This document shows positions 24,442 to 33,953 of a stretch of 64,000 bases of DNA, piece after piece. This stretch comes from Halodurantibacterium flavum (GTDB taxonomy: Bacteria; Pseudomonadota; Alphaproteobacteria; Rhodobacterales; Rhodobacteraceae). The stretch's first letter is position 1; the number at the start of each line of letters is the position of its first letter. The DNA is taken from positions 310,001 through 374,000 of the forward strand of contig NZ_JBHUGH010000005.1 of the NCBI RefSeq assembly GCF_042681825.1. The letters are read 5' to 3'. The notes below the pieces were generated by a model. That model searched no databases. It saw only the letters and a program-made list of their open reading frames with translations, and had not been told where the DNA came from. Position numbers and translations under genes: made by a program.

Positions 24442-25454
24442 TCCCCTTTACCCTGACCCGCCCCGGCGACGTGGGCAAGGCGGTCGAGGCCGCGACGGAG
24501 CACCCGCGCGCCCGGTTCATCGCGGGGGGCACGAACCTTGTCGATCTGATGAAAGAGCAGGTCGAACGGCCCCAGCGGCTGGTGGACATCACCGGCCTGC
24601 CGCTTGACCGGATCGAGGAGACCGAGGCCGGGGGCTTGCGCATCGGCGCGCTGGTCACCAACGCCGCGACCGCCGACGACACCCGGGTGCAGGCGCGATA
24701 CCCTCTCCTTGCCAGCGCGATCCTTGCCGGCGCCTCGCCGCAGTTGCGCAACATGGCGACCACGGGCGGTAACCTGCTGCAACGCACGCGGTGCTACTAT
24801 TTCTACGACCGGGGTACGGCCTGCAACAAACGCGACCCCGGCACAGGCTGCACGGCCATCGGCGGCCGTAACCGGATACATGCGATCCTGGGGGCGAGCG
24901 ACAGGTGCATCGCGACGCACCCTTCCGACATGTGCGTGGCGCTGGCGGCCCTCGGGGCGCTGGTGCATGTGACTGGCCCGGAGGGCGAGCGCGTGATCCC
25001 CTTCAGCGAGTTTCACCGCCTTCCCGGGGCCAGCCCGGAAAAGGACACGACCCTTGCGCCGGCCGAACTGGTAACGGCGGTGGAACTGCTGCCCGAGGGG
25101 TTTGCCGGCAACTACACCTATCTCAAGCTGCGCGACCGGCTGTCCTATTCCTTTGCGCTGGTGTCGGTCGCGGCGGCGCTGCGGGTGGAAAACGGGTTCA
25201 TCGCCGAGGCGCGCATCGCGCTCGGCGGGGTCGCGCACAAGCCCTGGCGTGATCTGGAAACGGAACGGAGCCTCGTGGGTGCCGGTCCTGACCGCGCCGC
25301 CTTTTCCCGCGCGGCGGATGATCTTTTGCAGGAGGCGCGCGGACAGGGCGACAACGACTTCAAGATCGAGATGGCGCGCCGGGCCATCATCCGCGCGATG
25401 GAGCAGGCCACCGCCGGCACGCCCCAGTCCCAGACCGACAAACGTATCCGCTGA
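24438..25454 (+). CDS. Molybdenum aldehyde oxidoreductase, FAD subunit with extra Fe-S loop (PaoB/YagS-like)
   Basis: 338 residues from ATG 24438. The FAD-binding part reads FIAGGTNLVDLMKEQV and NMATTGGNLLQRTRC. An inserted loop holds cysteines in GTACNKRDPGTGC, ASDRCIATHP and DMCVAL, the pattern that in E. coli PaoB binds an additional [4Fe-4S] cluster. It transfers electrons from the molybdenum site through FAD to an acceptor. ATGA overlap upstream, 10 nt gap to the large subunit. Confidence 0.93.
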   Translation: MIPFTLTRPGDVGKAVEAATEHPRARFIAGGTNLVDLMKEQVERPQRLVDITGLPLDRIEETEAGGLRIGALVTNAATADDTRVQARYPLLASAILAGASPQLRNMATTGGNLLQRTRCYYFYDRGTACNKRDPGTGCTAIGGRNRIHAILGASDRCIATHPSDMCVALAALGALVHVTGPEGERVIPFSEFHRLPGASPEKDTTLAPAELVTAVELLPEGFAGNYTYLKLRDRLSYSFALVSVAAALRVENGFIAEARIALGGVAHKPWRDLETERSLVGAGPDRAAFSRAADDLLQEARGQGDNDFKIEMARRAIIRAMEQATAGTPQSQTDKRIR

Positions 25455-25464
25455 GGAGACCGCA

Positions 25465-27711
25465 ATGCCCCCGCTCGACACAGCGAAACCCGGCATCCCG
25501 CCCGGCGCCACTGCCCGCGCGACCGGCCAGCCGCTCGACCGGATCGACGGCCCCGACAAGGTGACGGGCCGCGCCGTCTACGCCGGGGATATCGCCGAAA
25601 AGGGGCTGCTTTACGGCATGGTGGTGAACGCGACCATCCCGCGCGGGCGGATCGTCGCGCTGGATATCGCACCTGCCCTGCGCATCCCCGGCGTGGTCGA
25701 GGTCTTTTCCCATCTCAACCGTCCCGATCTGGCATGGTTCAACAGCGCCTATGAGGATGACGACGCCCCGCCCGGAACCCATTTCCGGCCGCTTTACGAC
25801 GACCGCGTCCATTGGAGCGGCCAGCCCATCGCCCTGGTCGTCGCCGAGGATTTCGAGACCGCGCGCCACGCGGCGGGCATGATCGGCGTGACCTATGAGA
25901 GCGAGCCGCATGAGGCTGATCTTTACCGCGCGGCGGGCAATGCCCATGTGCCGCGCCAGAGGTCCTCGATCAACCCGTCGTCGCGCGGCCGCGCCGATCT
26001 GGCAATGGCCGAGGCCGCCCTGCGGGTCGAGGGCGATTATACCTTCGGCTATCAGTTCCACAACCCGATGGAGATGCACGCCTCGACCGTGCTCTGGCGG
26101 GACGGGGCGCTGGAAATCTGGGACAAGACCCAGAGCGTCGTGAATTCGCGCGATTACGTCTGCCGCATCTTCGGGCTGAAACCCGATCAGGTGCGGGTGC
26201 GCTCGCCCTATGTCGGCGGCGCCTTCGGGTCAGGGCTGCGGCCGCAGTATCAGCTGTTCATGGCGGTGATGGCGGCGCAGGTGCTGGGCCGGTCGGTCCG
26301 GGTGGTGCTGTCTCGGGAACAGATGTTCACCTTCGGCTATCGCCCGCTGGCGCTGCAACAGATCGCGCTTGGCGCCGACGCGAACGGGCATCTGACCGCG
26401 ATCCGGCACGATGCGGTGCAGAACACGTCCCGGCTGGAGGAATATCAGGAAAACATCGTGCCGTGGAGCGGGCTGATCTATCAATGCCCCAATGTGACAA
26501 TGAAGTATCGTCTGGCCGAACTTGACCTTTACACGCCCCTCGACACCCGCGCGCCGGGGGCCGCCACGGGCGTCAACGCGTTCGAGCAGGCGATCGACGC
26601 CATGGCGCATGAGGCCGGGATCGACCCGCTGGAATTCCGGCTGATCAACTACGCCGAACGCGACCAGACCACCGGCATGGCCTTCACCTCCAAGCAGTTG
26701 CGCGCCTGCTATGCCACTGCGGCGGAACGGTTCGGCTGGTCGGCCCGCAAGCCCCTGCCCCGGTCGATGCGCGAAGGGCGCGAACTGATCGGCTGGGGCG
26801 TCGCCACCGGCGTGTGGGAGGCGATGCAGATGAATTGCAGCGCCCGCGCGGTGATGGGGCCCGAGGGGCTCATGGTGGAACTTGCGGCCTCGGATATCGG
26901 CACGGGCACCTACACGATCCTCGCGCAGATCGCCGCCGAGACGATGGGGGTCGACCCGTCCGAGGTCGATGTCCGGATCGCCGACAGCGACCTGCCCAAG
27001 GCTCCGTTACAAGGCGGATCGGCCGGGGCCGCGACATTCGGCAGCGCGGTCAAGGCGGCCTGCGAGACGTTGCGCGAAACGCTGTCGCGGCTGGCGGTCG
27101 CGCTGCCGCAAAGCCCCCTTGCGGGCAAGGGCAACGTGCCCCTGCAGTTCGAGGGCGGCACAATCCGCGCCGAAGATGGCAGCGCCGAGCTTCCGCTCGC
27201 CGACCTGATCGCCACCTGTGGCGCGCAAGAGGCCCGGGCCGACACGGGCCCCTCGACCGCGAGCCAGATGCGCTATTCCCGTTACAGCCATTCCGCCGTG
27301 ATGGCCGAGGTCCGCGTGGACGAGGAACTGGGACAGATCCGCGTCACCCGCGTGGTGGGGGCGGTCGCGGCCGGGCGCATCCTGAACCCCAAGACCGCCG
27401 CCAGTCAGGTTTCCGGCGGGATCGTCTGGGGCATCGGCAAGGCCCTGCACGAAGAGGGGCTGCTGGACGAACGGCTGGGCCGGTTCATGAACCACAACTT
27501 CGCCGAGTATCATATCCCCGTAAACGCCGATATCCCCGAGATCGACGTGATCTTTGTCCCGGAAGAGGACCCGGAGGTCAACGCGCTCGGCATCAAGGGC
27601 GTGGGGGAAATCGGCGTGGTGGGAACAGCGGCGGCCATCGCCAATGCCGTGTTCCACGCAACGGGGCGGCGGGTGGGCTCGCTGCCGATCACGCCGGACA
27701 AGCTGCTCTGA
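25465..27711 (+). CDS. Molybdenum aldehyde oxidoreductase, molybdopterin-binding large subunit (PaoC/YagR-like)
   Basis: 748 residues from ATG 25465 with AGGAG upstream; the longer in-frame ORF to the left lies in the FAD gene. It has the N-terminal a/b hammerhead (RIDGPDKVTGRAVYAGD), Moco contacts (GGAFGSGLRPQYQ, APLQGGSAGAATFG) and the C-terminal KGVGEIGVVG whose Glu is the catalytic base. Substrates in this family are aromatic and other aldehydes, sometimes isoquinoline- or nicotinate-like. No XdhC/PaoD chaperone is encoded here, so insertion of the cofactor must use one elsewhere. Confidence 0.95.
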   Translation: MPPLDTAKPGIPPGATARATGQPLDRIDGPDKVTGRAVYAGDIAEKGLLYGMVVNATIPRGRIVALDIAPALRIPGVVEVFSHLNRPDLAWFNSAYEDDDAPPGTHFRPLYDDRVHWSGQPIALVVAEDFETARHAAGMIGVTYESEPHEADLYRAAGNAHVPRQRSSINPSSRGRADLAMAEAALRVEGDYTFGYQFHNPMEMHASTVLWRDGALEIWDKTQSVVNSRDYVCRIFGLKPDQVRVRSPYVGGAFGSGLRPQYQLFMAVMAAQVLGRSVRVVLSREQMFTFGYRPLALQQIALGADANGHLTAIRHDAVQNTSRLEEYQENIVPWSGLIYQCPNVTMKYRLAELDLYTPLDTRAPGAATGVNAFEQAIDAMAHEAGIDPLEFRLINYAERDQTTGMAFTSKQLRACYATAAERFGWSARKPLPRSMREGRELIGWGVATGVWEAMQMNCSARAVMGPEGLMVELAASDIGTGTYTILAQIAAETMGVDPSEVDVRIADSDLPKAPLQGGSAGAATFGSAVKAACETLRETLSRLAVALPQSPLAGKGNVPLQFEGGTIRAEDGSAELPLADLIATCGAQEARADTGPSTASQMRYSRYSHSAVMAEVRVDEELGQIRVTRVVGAVAAGRILNPKTAASQVSGGIVWGIGKALHEEGLLDERLGRFMNHNFAEYHIPVNADIPEIDVIFVPEEDPEVNALGIKGVGEIGVVGTAAAIANAVFHATGRRVGSLPITPDKLL

Positions 27712-27742
27712 CCCAAAACGCCTGACGCGCCCGCGCCAAACG

Positions 27743-27774
27743 AAAAACGCCCCGCCGATGCGCGGGGCGTTTTT
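27743..27774. terminator. Bidirectional terminator between the molybdenum enzyme and treY
   Basis: AAAAACGCCCCGC-CGATGC-GCGGGGCGTTTTT: a perfect 13-bp stem including the A/T runs, between convergent operons ending at 27711 and 27797. Suited to both strands. Confidence 0.92.
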
Positions 27775-27796
27775 CATGTATTGCAACTTCCGCCCT

Positions 27797-30400
27797 TCAC
27801 GCCCCTCCGGGCCGCAGGATGGCCAGCGGCATCCCCCGGAACATCGGCGCGGGCCATGTCGGATCGACCTCTTGCCCGTCGATCAGGTTCTGCCAGCGTG
27901 CCGGCGCGCCCTGCGGCAGCACGATGCGCGTTTCTTCCCAGCGGCGGGCGTCATGGCTGGCGGGATGCAGCGCCGCCGCCACCAGCAGCATCTCATCCCC
28001 CCATCTGCGCAGAAAACCAAGAAGCCCGTCAGCCGCCGGCCCTTCGGCGGCAAGCGGTTCGTAGCTGCCCCGGGCAAAGAGATCCGGCAGTTCGGCCCGC
28101 AGCGCCAGAAGCCGTGCCACAAGGGCGAGCTTGGTTTCATCTCCCGCGCGCCCCGCCACATGGACCGGCCCCGCGCCCAGTTGCGGCAACAGCGCCGCCC
28201 GGCGCGCGAAATCCACCGGGCGGCGGTTGTCAGGGTCCACAAGGCTCTGATCCCACATCTCGGCCCCCTGATAGATGTCGGGCACCCCCGGCACCGTCAG
28301 CTTGAGCGCGGTCTGGATCAGGCTGTTCGCCTCGGCATCCGGGCGGATGCGGCGCAGGAAATCGGTGAAGGAGGCGACAAAATCCCGCGATCCGAGGGCC
28401 CGCTCGACAAGCGCGCGGATGTTGCCCTCATAAGCCTCGTCGCCAAAGACCCAGCGGCTGTTCACCCCGGCCTCGCGCACCGATTTCAGCATCGCCTCGG
28501 TCACGCGGGGGATCAGGTCGTCTCGGTCGGCCTCATCGTCGGGCCAGACGCCGATCAGGAGCTGATAGAAGAAATATTCCTCATTCGGGTCCACAGGGGC
28601 CGACGCATCCGCCAGCAGCGCACGCCATTCCGCCACCTTCTGTTGCCAGAGGCCCGTATGGCTGGAAATGGCCACGATCCGCATCCGCGCATCCTCGCCC
28701 CGCTTGGTATCGTGGGATGAGGTGCCCAGCATGTTGCGCGGCGCGAGCCGCAGCCGGTCCGCCTGCGCCAGATGAAAGCTCGCAATGGCAAGGTTGAAAT
28801 GCCCGGGCTCGGACCCGACCTCGTTCAGCGCGATCAGGCGGTTGAAGCGGTAGAGCGAGCGGTCCTCCAGGCCTTTGGCCATGACGGGGCCGGAAAGCTG
28901 CTGAAACCGCATCGCCGCCTCGATCACCGCATCACGCTGGTCCGGCAGCCGGTCGCCCAGCTCGATGGTCAGCACCGACGCGATCAGGTCCCAGGCGGCG
29001 GGGTCGATCTCGGGCGCCCGCAGGCGCGCGCGCTCAATGGCGGAAAGGACACGCGCCCGCCCCTCGGGCGCGATCCCGTCGGCATCGGCATAGCTGCGAT
29101 AGATGTCGAGGCTCGCGATCACCTCGCCCAGGGCGCTGCGCACCGCCCCCCGGCCCAGATCGGCCCAGTCCGGCACCTGCCCGGCCAGCCCCATCACATG
29201 CGTCGTCACGGCCTCGGCCTCGGCCAGCATCGGGCCTTGCACGACACGCAGCTTGGCCTCGTGCACGATCTCGGCGGGCGGCAGGGTCTGGCCGGTGAAG
29301 CCGCTGTAGATCTCGCCCAGCGTCGCCGTTCCCGCGGGATCGGCCAGCAGCGTCACGACCTCATTGGCGAACTCATATCCGGTGGTTCCGTCAGCCTCCC
29401 AAGCCGGGGGCAGATGTTCATCGGGGCCAAGGATCTTTTCGACATAGAGCGGAAAGGGCCGCCCCACGGCCTGCCGCAGGCGCAGGCAATAGGCCTTGGG
29501 GTCGCGCAGCCCGTCGATATGGTCGATCCGGATGCCGTCCGCCACGCCCTCGCGCAGCAGCGAAAGCATCAGGGCATGGGTTTCCTCGAACACCTCGGCG
29601 CGTTCGACCCGCACCCCGGCCAGATCGCTGATCGTGAAAAAGCGGCGATAGTTGATCGCGTCGCCGTCGAGGTTGAACTTGGCCGCGCGCCAGTGCTGCC
29701 GCCGGACCAGACCGTCAAGCAACCCCGGGTCGCGCCAGACCGACAGATCGGGGCGTTCCTGCCACAGCCGTTCGTGCAGGGCGGGCCAGCGCGGATCATC
29801 GGGCGCGGCGCCGGTCATCGCCTCGAAATCGCCGGCCAGGGAAGAGCCTGCGCGGCGCAGCACCTCGGCATAGTCACGCGAGCAGACGGGCAGGCGGTGG
29901 CTGTCATGGGCCCAGACGGCGATCCGCCCGCCCTCGTCCAGCCGCAGGTCCAGCCCGCCATCGCGCAGCACCACACCATAGGGGGCGCCGAGGAAGGGAA
30001 AGAGCACCTTGCCGGGAAACCCGGGCGCGTTCCAGTCGATGTCGAACCAGTGCGCCCAGGGGCTGTCGGGGCCCCATTCCAGCACGCTTTGCCAGAATGC
30101 GTTCGCGTCGCCGCCGATCCCCATATGGTTCGGCACGAAGTCGAGGATCAGCCCCAGCCCCCGTTCGCGGAACACCTGCGCCATGGCGCGGAAATCGGCC
30201 TCGGTCCCCAGTTCGGGATTGATACGGTTGTAATCCGTCACGTCATAGCCATGCGTGCTGCCGGGCCGCGCCGCAAAGACCGGCGAGGCATAGACATGGC
30301 TGACCCCAAGCTGCGCGAGATAGGGCGCGAGCGCCGCCCCATCGGCAAAGGTGAAGTCCGCCGTGAATTGCAGGCGGTAGGTCGCGCGAAGCGGGATCAT
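27797..30400 (-). CDS. treY: Maltooligosyl trehalose synthase TreY
   Basis: 867 residues (GH13). Starts LRATYRLQFTADFTFADGAAL; contains VSHVYASPVFAARPGSTHGY, the nucleophile region DGIRIDHIDGLRDPKAY (Asp about 293), and NMLGTSSHDTKRGEDARMR, all TreY hallmarks, plus a C-terminal VPGVPDIYQGAEMWDQSLVDP. It converts the reducing-end maltose unit of maltodextrins into a trehalose unit, making the substrate of TreZ. Last gene of a seven-gene operon; its ATG overlaps the malQ stop. Confidence 0.97.
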   Translation of the reverse strand: MIPLRATYRLQFTADFTFADGAALAPYLAQLGVSHVYASPVFAARPGSTHGYDVTDYNRINPELGTEADFRAMAQVFRERGLGLILDFVPNHMGIGGDANAFWQSVLEWGPDSPWAHWFDIDWNAPGFPGKVLFPFLGAPYGVVLRDGGLDLRLDEGGRIAVWAHDSHRLPVCSRDYAEVLRRAGSSLAGDFEAMTGAAPDDPRWPALHERLWQERPDLSVWRDPGLLDGLVRRQHWRAAKFNLDGDAINYRRFFTISDLAGVRVERAEVFEETHALMLSLLREGVADGIRIDHIDGLRDPKAYCLRLRQAVGRPFPLYVEKILGPDEHLPPAWEADGTTGYEFANEVVTLLADPAGTATLGEIYSGFTGQTLPPAEIVHEAKLRVVQGPMLAEAEAVTTHVMGLAGQVPDWADLGRGAVRSALGEVIASLDIYRSYADADGIAPEGRARVLSAIERARLRAPEIDPAAWDLIASVLTIELGDRLPDQRDAVIEAAMRFQQLSGPVMAKGLEDRSLYRFNRLIALNEVGSEPGHFNLAIASFHLAQADRLRLAPRNMLGTSSHDTKRGEDARMRIVAISSHTGLWQQKVAEWRALLADASAPVDPNEEYFFYQLLIGVWPDDEADRDDLIPRVTEAMLKSVREAGVNSRWVFGDEAYEGNIRALVERALGSRDFVASFTDFLRRIRPDAEANSLIQTALKLTVPGVPDIYQGAEMWDQSLVDPDNRRPVDFARRAALLPQLGAGPVHVAGRAGDETKLALVARLLALRAELPDLFARGSYEPLAAEGPAADGLLGFLRRWGDEMLLVAAALHPASHDARRWEETRIVLPQGAPARWQNLIDGQEVDPTWPAPMFRGMPLAILRPGGA

Positions 30401-32190
30401 GCGGGGTCTTTCGGGCGTTCGGCGGCCAGCGCCGCGGTGACGTTGCGGTAAAGGGGCGTTTCGGCCAGTGCCGCCAGATCGAGGCCCAGCTTGCGCCGCC
30501 AGTTCGGATATTCATCGACGGTCGAGGGCACGTTCACGGGCTGCAACTCGCCCGCCAGATCCTCCAGCCGCACGGCAAAGAGGCGCGAGGGCGCGCGCGC
30601 AAGGTGCCGGTGCACCGCGACGATCAGGGCCGCCGGCGCGTCGTCGGGGGTGGCCTGATGCGCCTCGCCTTCGGTCAGCAGCCCAGCGGCGGTCAGGTCG
30701 GCCAGCAGGTCGGCCCGTTCCGCACGGCGCGAGGCCTCCTGTTCCTCTGCCGCCTCGGGGCTGATGAAGCCGAAGCCCGCGCGCAGGGTCACGTCATCGC
30801 CCCGCCACCAGCCGCGGAAGGTCGGCAGGTCATGGGTCGAGAGGCAGACAAGCGCCTCGCGCGGATAATCCTCGGGCGGGATGAATCCGTCCTCGGTCCG
30901 CTCAAAGAGCAGGATGCGGTAGGAGAGGATGCGGCAGGCCTCCATCACCTCGCGGAATCCGGGGGGCACATTGCCCAGATCCTCGCCGATGATGACGGTG
31001 CGGTTGGCGCGCGAGGCCCCCGCCAGCGCCGTCAGCATGTCGGCCAGCGGATAGCGCGCATAGGTCCCGTCCTCGGCCCCTGCCCCCTGCGGCATGAGGA
31101 AAAGCTGCCAGAGCCCCATCGCGTGGTCGATCCGGAGCGCGCCGGCCTGCCGGGTCGCCTGTTCGATCAGGCTGCGGAAGGGGGCCGCGCGTTCGGCCGC
31201 CATCGCGACCGGAGACAGCGGCGCAAGGCCCCAGTCCTGCCCCTGTTCGTTGAAATAGTCGGGCGGCGCGCCGATCCGCACATCCGGCAGCACGATCGGG
31301 CTTCCCCAACTGCCGGACCCGTCGGCGGCCTCACCCACCGCGAAGTCGAGGTAAAGGCCGATCCGCATCCCCAGCCGGTCGCAAAGATCGCGCGTCTGCT
31401 GCAACTGTTGCGCAGCCAGATACTGAAGCCAGAGGTGAAAGCGGATCTCGTCGCCCTCCGCCTCGGCAAAGGCGCGCACCGCCTCGCCATCCGCGTCGCG
31501 CCAGCGTTCGGGCCAAGACAGCCATCCCGCCCCGTGGCCTTCGGCGACCATATGTGCCGACAGCGCCTCGAAACAGGCATGGCGCCGCAGGTCAGGCCCG
31601 CCTTCCGCCAGGAACGCGTCGGGGATCGCGGCGCCCGCATCCCAGATCCGGCGCAGCGCGGCGATCTTGGCCTTTGCCACGCCCGCGTAATCGACCAGCT
31701 CAGCATCGCGCAGCGCCGCCAGAGCGTCGGGGTCGACCATCGCGGCGTCAAAGCCTTCGACCCGGTCGACGGCAATATAAAGCGGGTTCAGAAAGCGGCG
31801 GTTCGAGGGCGAGAACGGGCTGCATTGCGCGGGGTTCGCCAGAAACATCGCATGCAGCGGGTTGAGGCCCACGAAATCGGCCCCTGCGGCGGCGGCAAGG
31901 CGCACGACCGCTTGCAGATCGCCAAAGTCGCCGATGCCCCAGTTCCGGGCGCTGCGCAGCTGATAAAGCTGCAGGGCGATGCCCCAGTATCGCCCCTCGC
32001 CCGGCACATGACACAGCGCGTCCGCCGGGGCGGCCAGTTCAGGTTCCCGCTCCAGCGGCGGCAGGCGATCCGCGCCAAAGGCATCGAGCAGCTTTTCCAG
32101 CGTCGCCCGGGGCGGGCGGTGCATCTTGCCGCCGATCCCCTCATATTCCGGCTGGATGCCATAGGCGCGCGCGCGCTTTTCGACCGTCAT
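30397..32190 (-). CDS. malQ: 4-alpha-glucanotransferase MalQ
   Basis: 597 residues from ATG 32190, overlapping the treZ stop. GH77 blocks: WGIALQLYQLRSARNWGIGD, GADFVGLNPLHAMF, SPFSPSNRRFLNPLYIAV, nucleophile in LRIDHAMGLWQLF (Asp about 355), acid in VIIGEDLGNVPPG and STHDLPTFRGWW. It disproportionates short maltodextrins; in this operon it would rework the oligosaccharides left by GlgX and TreY. Confidence 0.96.
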   Translation of the reverse strand: MTVEKRARAYGIQPEYEGIGGKMHRPPRATLEKLLDAFGADRLPPLEREPELAAPADALCHVPGEGRYWGIALQLYQLRSARNWGIGDFGDLQAVVRLAAAAGADFVGLNPLHAMFLANPAQCSPFSPSNRRFLNPLYIAVDRVEGFDAAMVDPDALAALRDAELVDYAGVAKAKIAALRRIWDAGAAIPDAFLAEGGPDLRRHACFEALSAHMVAEGHGAGWLSWPERWRDADGEAVRAFAEAEGDEIRFHLWLQYLAAQQLQQTRDLCDRLGMRIGLYLDFAVGEAADGSGSWGSPIVLPDVRIGAPPDYFNEQGQDWGLAPLSPVAMAAERAAPFRSLIEQATRQAGALRIDHAMGLWQLFLMPQGAGAEDGTYARYPLADMLTALAGASRANRTVIIGEDLGNVPPGFREVMEACRILSYRILLFERTEDGFIPPEDYPREALVCLSTHDLPTFRGWWRGDDVTLRAGFGFISPEAAEEQEASRRAERADLLADLTAAGLLTEGEAHQATPDDAPAALIVAVHRHLARAPSRLFAVRLEDLAGELQPVNVPSTVDEYPNWRRKLGLDLAALAETPLYRNVTAALAAERPKDPA

Positions 32191-33953
32191 GCCGGGACGT
32201 CCAGAAAGACGGCGACGGCGCAGGGGCCAAGCTCGCCCTCGGGTCCGAAGATCCGCTCTCCGCCCGCGTCGGGAAGGATGGCGGCACTGTCCGAGAGGTT
32301 CGCGCGCAGCCGCAGGATGGCCCCCTGCAACTGCCAGTCCACCGCGATCAACCCGTCCTCGGCGAGCAGAATGCGCCCGCCGTTCCCCGGCGCGCCCGCC
32401 AGATGCGGCACGATCCGGGTGCGGCGCAGATGCAGCAGGCCTTGTGTAAAGGACAGCCAGTCGCGCCCATCCGCCGCGCCTGCCCGCCCCCAGTCGATGC
32501 GCGACGCCTCGAAGGTGGTCAGCGCGTTCGGGTCGGGGATCATGCTGCGAAGCTCTGCGTTCTGGAACTCGGCGAAAGAGGCAAACTCGCGCCGCCGCCC
32601 CTCGCGCACCGCCTCGGCCAGATCGCCGTGGAAATCGGTAAAGAAGGCAAAGGGCCGCACCTCGCCCCATTCCTCGCCCATGAACAGAAGCGGGATATGC
32701 GGCGACAGAAGATGGATTGCCATCAGCGCCCGCACCATGGGCCGCGACGACAGCACCAGCAGCCGTTCTCCGAAGGCCCGGTTGCCCGTCTGGTCATGGT
32801 TCTGCAGGAAATCCACGAAGGCGGTCGGCGGCAGATGGGCCGAGGGCGCGCCGCGCGCTGCATCCGCATGGGCGGAATATTCCCCCTGCCAGATGAACCC
32901 CTCGGCCAGGGCGCGGGCGAATTTGGTCCAGTGATCCTCGGCGAAATCGGCGTAATAGCCCTCGGTCTCTCCGGTCGCGATCACATGTGCGACGTTGTGG
33001 AAATCGTCGTTCCATTCGCCGGAATAGAGCCGGGGCCGCCCCATTCCGTCGCGTTCATGCAGGCGGGTGATGTTGCGGTTATCCTCGGTCGTCAGATGGG
33101 CGTTCGGGAACTTTTCCCGCACGCGCAGGGCGATCTCGGCCAGGATTTCCGGGTCGGACGGGTCGCGCACATGATCCACCGCATCGAGCCGCAGCCCGTC
33201 CAGATGAAACTCCTCCATCCAGTAAAGGGCGTTTTCGATGAAGAACCGCCGCACCGGGTCGCGGTCATAGGCGATGGCATTGCCCCAGGGCGTCTGGCGG
33301 TCGGGGTCAAAGAAGTCGGGGGCATAGGCGCCGAGGTAATTCCCCTCGGGGCCGAAGTGGTTATAGACCACGTCGAGCAGCACCATCAGCCCGTGCCGGT
33401 GACAGGCGTCGACAAAGGCCTTCATGTCGTCGGGGCTGCCATAGGCGGGGTGCGGCGCATAGGGCAGAACCCCGTCATAGCCCCAACCCCGGTTGCCCGC
33501 GAATTGCGCGACCGGCATGATTTCGACCGCGGTGACGCCGGTTTCTACCAGATGCGGCAGTTTCTCGATGGCGGAACGGAACGTTCCCTTGGTGGTAAAG
33601 GTGCCGATATGGATTTCCATGATCACGGCCTCTTCCCAGGGGCGGCCGTCCCATGGCGACCAGTCGAAGGCCTGCGGATCGGTGACAAGCGAGGGTCCAT
33701 GCACATCGCCCTTTTGCGCACGCGACGCCGGGTCGGGCACGACCATGCCGTTCGTCAGCACATAGGCGTAATCCGCCCCCGCCCCCACACCCGGCAGCGT
33801 CAGGTCGAACCAGCCGTCGCCCTCGGCGTGCATGGGATGATCGACGCCCGACACCCGCAGTTTGACCTGCCCCTCGCCCGGGGCCCAGATGCGGAACCTT
33901 GTGCCGGTCTCGGTCAGTTCCGACCCCCAGCTCTTGCGAAAGACGCGCTTCAT
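32187..33953 (-). CDS. treZ: Malto-oligosyltrehalose trehalohydrolase TreZ
   Basis: 588 residues from ATG 33953 (MKRVFRKSWGSELTETGTRF). The N-terminal carbohydrate-binding E-set is followed by the GH13 barrel: VTAVEIMPVAQFAGNRGWGYD, VVYNHFGPEGNYLGAYAP, DGLRLDAVDHVRDPSDP (Asp about 257), HLTTEDNRN and FLQNHDQTGNRAFGER. The text MGEEWGEVRPFAFFTDFHGDL is specific for TreZ. It hydrolyses the bond that frees trehalose from the TreY product. Overlaps glgX and malQ by ATGA. Confidence 0.97.
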   Translation of the reverse strand: MKRVFRKSWGSELTETGTRFRIWAPGEGQVKLRVSGVDHPMHAEGDGWFDLTLPGVGAGADYAYVLTNGMVVPDPASRAQKGDVHGPSLVTDPQAFDWSPWDGRPWEEAVIMEIHIGTFTTKGTFRSAIEKLPHLVETGVTAVEIMPVAQFAGNRGWGYDGVLPYAPHPAYGSPDDMKAFVDACHRHGLMVLLDVVYNHFGPEGNYLGAYAPDFFDPDRQTPWGNAIAYDRDPVRRFFIENALYWMEEFHLDGLRLDAVDHVRDPSDPEILAEIALRVREKFPNAHLTTEDNRNITRLHERDGMGRPRLYSGEWNDDFHNVAHVIATGETEGYYADFAEDHWTKFARALAEGFIWQGEYSAHADAARGAPSAHLPPTAFVDFLQNHDQTGNRAFGERLLVLSSRPMVRALMAIHLLSPHIPLLFMGEEWGEVRPFAFFTDFHGDLAEAVREGRRREFASFAEFQNAELRSMIPDPNALTTFEASRIDWGRAGAADGRDWLSFTQGLLHLRRTRIVPHLAGAPGNGGRILLAEDGLIAVDWQLQGAILRLRANLSDSAAILPDAGGERIFGPEGELGPCAVAVFLDVPA

